Shown: positions 6,604-11,361 of the stretch, piece after piece
Numbering within the stretch: position 1 is the stretch's first letter
How the letters are laid out: the number at the start of each line of letters is the position of its first letter
Source: Comamonadaceae bacterium
Lineage (GTDB): Bacteria; Pseudomonadota; Gammaproteobacteria; Burkholderiales; Burkholderiaceae_C
Assembly: GCA_947452325.1 (NCBI GenBank)
Contig: CANGCZ010000037.1
Span: 1 to 11,361 of the forward strand
Length of the DNA stretch: 11,361 nt
Direction: 5' to 3'
Notes under the pieces: model-generated
Told to the model about the DNA's origin: nothing
What the model saw: only the letters and a program-made list of their open reading frames with translations
Databases searched by the model: none
Made by a program: the position numbers and the translations under genes

Positions 6604-7953
6604 ATGTCCTCCAAAAAACGAAACACTGCGCTTGCCCTTATTGCATTGGCTGTCGTCGCCGCTGGCGGTTGGTGGTACCAAAACAAACCGGCGGCCACGC
6701 CCGCCGTTACTGCATCAAGCCCGGCTGCAAGCGCCGCTAGCCCGGCTGGCGCCAAACCACCTAGCCCGGGCGGCCCCGCCGGTGCGCCTGCGGCGCCTTT
6801 GGTTGCCATGGGTGTGGAAGTGGCTGCGGTGCAAAGCGCGGATTTGCGCGACGACGCCCAGGCCGTGGGCAGTTTGAAATCGCGCCAAAACACCGTCATC
6901 CGGCCTGAGACTGCCGGGCGGGTGGTGGCGCTGGGTTTCAGCGACGGCAGTTCGGTGCGCGCCGGTCAACTGCTGGTGCAGTTGGACGACAGTTTGCAAC
7001 GTGCAGAAATTGCCCAAGCGCTGGCGCAGGTGTCTATTGCCCAGGCCAACCACAAGCGCAACCAGGAGCTGGTGGCACAAAACTTCATCGCCCAGCGTTC
7101 ATTAGATGAAAGCTTGGCCAATTTGCAGGTGGCTCAGGCGCAACTGTCGCTGGGCTGTGCGCGTTGGCAGCGCATGAAAATCCTCGCGCCTTATGCCGGT
7201 ACGCTGGGCATACGCACAGTGAATATCGGTGACTATGTCAAAGAGGGCGCCGATCTGGTGAACCTCGAAGACCTGAGTGCTTTGTATGTGGATTTCCGTT
7301 TGCCCGAGCGTTACCAGGACAAAGTGGCTTTGCGCCAGACGGTCGATGTGCAAGTCGATGCCATCCCCGGCCACAGTTTTCAGGCACGCATCGAAGCCAT
7401 TGACCCTTTGATCGACGCCACGGGTCGCGCCATCAGTGTGAGAGCGATGCTGGTTAACAGCAGCGGTACAGGCAAAGCCCGTGCCGCAGACAAAGCGGCA
7501 CCCGCAGTGCCGCAAGCCAAAGACGCTGCAAGCTTGCGCTCAGACACGGTTGCAACGCAAACCGCTGAAGCCGTGTGCCCCGCGCCCCGGTTGCCATCGG
7601 CATCCGGTGGTGTGGCGACCGGCCCCTTGCGCCCCGGCATGTTCGCCCGCGTGAACGCTTTGTTTGCTTTGAAGCAAGCGGCTTTGTCGATTCCTGAAGA
7701 AGCCATCGTGCCCATGGGCGGCAAACAATTTGTTATCAAAGCCGTGCCGCCAGACGCCGTGCCTGAACACGGCCCCTTGCCACCGGACACCAAACTGGTA
7801 TCGCAGCGTACCGAGGTCAAACTCGGTGCACGCAGGCCAGGGCGTGTGGAAATCCTCTCCGGTTTGACGGCCACCGACACGGTGGTGGTGGCAGGGCAGT
7901 TCCGTTTGCAAAAAGACGGCACAGCGCTGCGCGTGATCGAAACCAGGAACTGA
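6604..7953 (+). CDS. RND efflux periplasmic adaptor subunit (HlyD/AcrA-type membrane fusion protein)
   Basis: The adaptor links an inner-membrane RND pump to an outer-membrane channel. It has 449 residues: an N-terminal membrane anchor (about 8-25), a Pro/Ala/Ser linker (28-66), a barrel-sandwich half with VIRPETAGRVVALGFSDGSSV (98-118), a helical hairpin (about 130-185), the second lipoyl half ILAPYAGTLGIRTVNIGDYV (193-212), and beta-barrel and membrane-proximal domains to the end. Between RAISVRAMLVN and LRPGMFARV, normally joined by a short turn, lie about 55 extra low-complexity residues (about 286-340). A second Pro-rich excursion occurs at about 380-398. The anchor has no lipobox cysteine. 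It starts 33 bases after rnhA without an obvious Shine-Dalgarno, and one base separates it from the pump gene. The substrate is not readable. Confidence 0.92.
   Translation: MSSKKRNTALALIALAVVAAGGWWYQNKPAATPAVTASSPAASAASPAGAKPPSPGGPAGAPAAPLVAMGVEVAAVQSADLRDDAQAVGSLKSRQNTVIRPETAGRVVALGFSDGSSVRAGQLLVQLDDSLQRAEIAQALAQVSIAQANHKRNQELVAQNFIAQRSLDESLANLQVAQAQLSLGCARWQRMKILAPYAGTLGIRTVNIGDYVKEGADLVNLEDLSALYVDFRLPERYQDKVALRQTVDVQVDAIPGHSFQARIEAIDPLIDATGRAISVRAMLVNSSGTGKARAADKAAPAVPQAKDAASLRSDTVATQTAEAVCPAPRLPSASGGVATGPLRPGMFARVNALFALKQAALSIPEEAIVPMGGKQFVIKAVPPDAVPEHGPLPPDTKLVSQRTEVKLGARRPGRVEILSGLTATDTVVVAGQFRLQKDGTALRVIETRN
7459..7623 (+). other. Low-complexity insertion within the efflux adaptor
   Basis: These bases encode residues about 286-340 of the adaptor, an Ala/Pro/Ser/Thr-rich stretch with one cysteine (C325), placed in the beta-barrel domain where most family members have only a short turn before LRPGMF. 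The frame stays open, so it is an insertion and not a break. Confidence 0.6.
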
Positions 7954-7954
7954 C

Positions 7955-10900
7955 ATGCAACTGCCTGAACTGTCGATTCGTCGCCCGGTTTTCGCGACCG
8001 TCTTGTCCCTGCTGATTGTGTTGATCGGCGCGGTTGCTTTCAACCGCCTGGTGGTGCGCGAGTACCCCAAGATAGACAACCCCTCGGTCACGGTGGAGAC
8101 CCGTTATGTCGGCGCGTCCAGCGCGGTGGTCGAGTCGCAGGTCACCAAAACTTTGGAAGATTCTTTGTCAGGCGTTGAAGGACTGGACGTGATCACTTCC
8201 ATCAGTCGCCAGGAGCAAAGCCAGATCACGGTTAAATTTTTATTGACCCGCGACCCCGACGCGGCGGCCTCGGATGTGCGCGACAAAGTCTCGCGGGTGC
8301 GCCAGCGCCTGCCCGCCGGTATTGATGAACCGGTGATTGCCAAGGTCGAAGCCGACGCGTTTCCGGTCATCTGGTTCTCGCTCAGTTCAGAGACCATGAA
8401 CACGCTGCAACTCAGTGACTTGGCCAATCGCATTGTCAAACCCATGATGCAAACCGCGCCCGGTGTGGCCGATGTGCGTATCTTCGGCGAGCGCAAATAC
8501 GCCATGCGTATCTGGTTGGATACCGACCGCCTGGCCGCCTACAAGCTGACCACGCAGGATGTGGAAGAGGCCTTGCGTCGCTCCAACATCGAAGTCCCCG
8601 CCGGCAGGGTGGAAAGTCAGTCGCGCGAATTCAACGTGACCACCGCCACCGACTTGAGCCGTCCAGAGGAGTTCGAGGACATCGTGGTGCGCAGCGTCAA
8701 TGGCATGGTGGTGCGTATGCGAGACGTGGCCCGGGTGGAAATCGGCCCGCTGGCCGAGCGTTTTTTGGTGCGCTACAACGGCGGTGAAGCTGTCGCCTTG
8801 GGCGTGCTGCGAAACACCACCGCCAATCCTTTGGAACTGACCAAAGCTTTGACCGCCATGCTGCCGCGAATCAAAGAAAACCTGCCAGCTGCGGCCAAGA
8901 TTGAAACCTCTTACGACTCGTCGGTGTTCATTGAAAAATCCATTGAAGCCGTTTACCAGACCATTTTGGAAGCCGCCGCTTTGGTGGCCTTTGTCATCTT
9001 TTTCTTTTTGCGCACCTTGCGCGCTTCCATTATTCCGCTGATCACCATTCCGGTGTCGCTGACCGGCAGTTTTGCGTTGATGGCCATGTTCGGTTTTTCC
9101 ATCAATTCGCTGACCTTGCTGGCGCTGGTGCTGGCCATTGGCCTGGTGGTCGATGACGCCATCGTGGTGCTGGAAAACATTTACCGTTATATCGAAGAGG
9201 GCATGGAACCGTTCGCTGCCGCCATCAAAGGCGTGCGCGAGATCGGTTTTGCCGTGGTCGCCATGACGCTCACGCTGGTGGCGGTGTTCGCTCCGCTGGC
9301 CTTCACGCCCGGGCGCACCGGTCGCTTGTTTGCCGAGTTTGCGCTGGCGCTGGCAGGCGCTGTGCTGGTGTCGGGCGTGGTGGCTTTGTCGCTGTCGCCC
9401 ATGATGTGTTCGCTGCTGCTCAAGCACAACGCCAAGCCCGGTTGGTTCGACCGTTTCATCGGTGGCATGCTGGAAGCTTTGACGCGGGGCTATGGCCGCG
9501 TGCTGCGTTGGACGCTGACAGCGTCTCGTGTCGGCGGCATACAGTTATCGAGGCGCTGGTTGGTGGTGGCCATCATGCTGGCCGCCGCTTGGGGGTCGTA
9601 TGTTTTGTTCATCGCCGCCAAAACCGAACTCTCGCCCATGGAAGACCGGGGTGTTGTGTTGATCGTCATCAACGGCCCGGATGGCTCCACACTGGAATAC
9701 ACCTCCAAATACGTGAACATGCTGGAGAGGTTAGGGCGCAAATACAGCGAGTTCGACAAGTTTTTTGCCGTGGTCGGTAACCCTACCGTGGCACAAGGCG
9801 CGGTGTTCATGGCGGCCAAGCCGTGGAACGAGCGCCCGCGATCCACGCTGGGGATTGCGCGGGAGATGATGCCTTTGATGTCCTCAGTGCCCGGCGTCAT
9901 GGCATTTCCCATCACGCCGCCTTCATTGGGTCAGGCGTTTCGCGAGCGTCCGTTCAACTTTGTGGTCATCACCGGCGACAGTTATGAAAACCTCGCCAAA
10001 GTCACCAAGACCTTGCAAGACGAAATCGCCAAAAACCCGGGCATACAAGGTGTGGACGTGGACTTGCGTTTGAACAAGCCTGAAATCAGCATGGAAGTAG
10101 ACCGTGACCGCGCAGCCGACTTGGGCATACCGGTCGAGACCATTGCGCGTGCGGTGGAAACCGCCATGGGCGGGCGCACGGTGACCCAGTTCAAAAGCAA
10201 TGGCGAACAGTACGACGTGGTGGTGCAGGCCACGGCCCAAGGCCGCGACACGCCGTCCGGCATAGAAAAGATTTTTGTGCGTGGCCGGGGAGACGCCATG
10301 GTGCCTTTGTCGGCGCTGGTCAAGTTGAAAGAAGTGGTGGTGCCGCGCGAACTCAACCATTTCGCACAACGCCGCAGCGTCACATTCACAGCCAACTTAG
10401 CGCCCAGTTATTCACTGGGCGAAGCGCTGAAATTCATGAACGAGCTCAGTAAAAAAGTGCTGAAGTCAGGCTATTCCACCGATCTGAACGGCAACTCGCG
10501 CGAGTTCCAACAGTCCACCGGTTCACTCACCGGCGTGTTTTTGCTGGCGCTGCTGTTTATTTTTCTGGTGCTGGCCGCGCAGTTCGAAAGCTTTATCGAC
10601 CCGTTTGTCATCATGTTGTCGGTGCCTTTGTCCATGGTCGGTGCATTGCTGGCGCTGAAATACACCGAAAGCACATTGAATGTGTACAGCCAGATCGGAC
10701 TCATCACGCTGGTGGGGTTGATCACCAAGCACGGCATTTTGATTGTCGAGTTTGCCAACCAATTGCGTGCCGGCGGCATGTCTGCGCTGGACGCAGTGCA
10801 TCGCTCGGCCACCTTGCGTTTGCGGCCTATTCTCATGACCACCGGCGCCATGGTGCTGGGAGCCATTCCTTTGGCCTTGGCCACCGGGGCGGGCTCAGAG

Positions 10901-11059
10901 AGCAGGCGCCAAATCGGCTGGGTGATTGTGGGCGGTATGTCGCTAGGTACTTTGCTCACTATTTTTGTGGTGCCGACCATGTACTCGCTGTTGGCCCGCA
11001 AAGCCACGCCGGGGCCGAACATGACGGTGGTCGACGACACACCGCCGTCACACGCTTGA
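7955..11059 (+). CDS. RND efflux pump, inner-membrane transporter (HAE1/AcrB-type)
   Basis: This proton-driven multidrug-type exporter has 1034 residues, typical of the AcrB/MexB/MexF superfamily. The N-terminal PELSIRRPVFATVLSLLIVLIGAVAF covers the cytoplasmic entry and TM1. A large periplasmic loop (about 34-330) follows, then TM2-6 with GLVVDDAIVVLENIY (396-410), where D400 and D401 match the proton-relay aspartates of AcrB (D407/D408). A second periplasmic loop precedes the C-terminal membrane block with GLITKHGILIVEFANQ, K925 matching AcrB K940. AGGA-like AGGA at 7945-7948 gives a good ribosome site for ATG 7955, one base after the adaptor stop. The start, both repeats of the fold and the end appear intact. 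No outer-membrane factor gene adjoins; the pump may borrow a TolC-like channel encoded elsewhere. The substrate cannot be assigned. Confidence 0.96.
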   Translation: MQLPELSIRRPVFATVLSLLIVLIGAVAFNRLVVREYPKIDNPSVTVETRYVGASSAVVESQVTKTLEDSLSGVEGLDVITSISRQEQSQITVKFLLTRDPDAAASDVRDKVSRVRQRLPAGIDEPVIAKVEADAFPVIWFSLSSETMNTLQLSDLANRIVKPMMQTAPGVADVRIFGERKYAMRIWLDTDRLAAYKLTTQDVEEALRRSNIEVPAGRVESQSREFNVTTATDLSRPEEFEDIVVRSVNGMVVRMRDVARVEIGPLAERFLVRYNGGEAVALGVLRNTTANPLELTKALTAMLPRIKENLPAAAKIETSYDSSVFIEKSIEAVYQTILEAAALVAFVIFFFLRTLRASIIPLITIPVSLTGSFALMAMFGFSINSLTLLALVLAIGLVVDDAIVVLENIYRYIEEGMEPFAAAIKGVREIGFAVVAMTLTLVAVFAPLAFTPGRTGRLFAEFALALAGAVLVSGVVALSLSPMMCSLLLKHNAKPGWFDRFIGGMLEALTRGYGRVLRWTLTASRVGGIQLSRRWLVVAIMLAAAWGSYVLFIAAKTELSPMEDRGVVLIVINGPDGSTLEYTSKYVNMLERLGRKYSEFDKFFAVVGNPTVAQGAVFMAAKPWNERPRSTLGIAREMMPLMSSVPGVMAFPITPPSLGQAFRERPFNFVVITGDSYENLAKVTKTLQDEIAKNPGIQGVDVDLRLNKPEISMEVDRDRAADLGIPVETIARAVETAMGGRTVTQFKSNGEQYDVVVQATAQGRDTPSGIEKIFVRGRGDAMVPLSALVKLKEVVVPRELNHFAQRRSVTFTANLAPSYSLGEALKFMNELSKKVLKSGYSTDLNGNSREFQQSTGSLTGVFLLALLFIFLVLAAQFESFIDPFVIMLSVPLSMVGALLALKYTESTLNVYSQIGLITLVGLITKHGILIVEFANQLRAGGMSALDAVHRSATLRLRPILMTTGAMVLGAIPLALATGAGSESRRQIGWVIVGGMSLGTLLTIFVVPTMYSLLARKATPGPNMTVVDDTPPSHA

Positions 11060-11065
11060 GTCTGT

Positions 11066-11361
11066 TCAGGGCTGCAAGTCCTGCAGTTCTTGCAAGGTAT
11101 TGGCGTTGGCAAAAGGGTTTGTGCTGGTAGGCGTTTCGGTGAACGGGCACAAGGCCAGCGGGACTTGCTGCCTGGCCCATGGACTGATTTTGTGGCCGCC
11201 GTTTTCTAAATAGCCGCGCAATGAATCCGTCAAACTCCGGTGCATCAAACAAAACACCGGTTGCAATTCCCAAGTGCCGTCTGGCGAGCCTGGCGTTTGC
11301 GCCATGGCGATCAAAGCCTGTTGTTGGGTAACTGCCTCAGCCAAACGCTCTACCAAATTCA
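11066..11361 (-). CDS. mobA: Molybdenum cofactor guanylyltransferase, C-terminal part (cut by window end)
   Basis: About 98 C-terminal residues are visible; the frame stays open to the window edge, so the start and the nucleotide-binding N-terminus are outside. MobA transfers GMP from GTP to molybdopterin-Mo, making the guanine dinucleotide cofactor used by DMSO-reductase-family enzymes. Recognition rests on the pattern at the end of the family: N-L-V-E-R-L-A-E-A near the edge (after the usual C-D-x-P motif, not visible), QPVFCLMHRSLTDSLRGYL, a P-W-A-R-Q region, and the terminal F-A-N-A-N-T-L-Q-E-L, equivalent to F-x-N-x-N-T-P-E-E-L in E. coli MobA. The TTG at 11356 is in frame but is probably internal. 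The gene converges with the RND pump gene, 6 bases between stops. Confidence 0.8.
   Translation of the reverse strand, partial: NLVERLAEAVTQQQALIAMAQTPGSPDGTWELQPVFCLMHRSLTDSLRGYLENGGHKISPWARQQVPLALCPFTETPTSTNPFANANTLQELQDLQP

Noticed and set aside
8387..9427. Long minus-strand open frame (346 codons) opposite the RND pump
   Set aside because: His/Gln/Gly-rich shadow of the pump gene, with no recognisable domain and the intact conserved frame on the other strand.

Overview
The window looks like chromosomal housekeeping DNA from a betaproteobacterium, most likely Burkholderiales and close to Comamonadaceae. This is inferred from protein character (betaproteobacterial DnaX C-terminus, the dnaX-ybaB-recR block, the mltD / methyltransferase / rnhA neighbourhood) and from moderately GC-rich DNA; no 16S or other marker is present to confirm it. 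No tRNA, rRNA, CRISPR array, insertion sequence or prophage gene was seen.

Left part (13-2606, + strand): dnaX, ybaB/ebfC and recR form a tight operon for replication and recombinational repair. The dnaX gene carries a run of nine A's exactly where the clamp-loader core ends. Both alternative frames reach TGA within 4 to 16 bases, the layout of a programmed slippage site that makes a short gamma protein beside full-length tau.

Middle part (2607-6570): an orphan NitT/TauT-type (SsuA/THI5-like) ABC substrate-binding protein, probably with its own promoter, runs tail to tail with a membrane-bound lytic transglycosylase of the MltD type on the minus strand. Head to head with mltD lies a YafS-like SAM methyltransferase, which overlaps rnhA (RNase HI) by ATGA. 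The order mltD-yafS-rnhA matches the enterobacterial neighbourhood mltD-gloB-yafS-rnhA-dnaQ, but gloB and dnaQ are missing here.

Right part (6604-11361): a two-gene RND efflux module (periplasmic adaptor plus 1034-residue inner-membrane pump), with one base between the genes, follows rnhA. No outer-membrane channel gene is next to it. The pump gene ends 6 bases from the stop codon of a minus-strand mobA (molybdenum cofactor guanylyltransferase), of which only the C-terminal part is in the window.

No clearly new multi-gene system is visible. The best candidates for a second look are the dnaX slippage site, the methyltransferase with a degenerate SAM loop, and the unusual insertion in the efflux adaptor.
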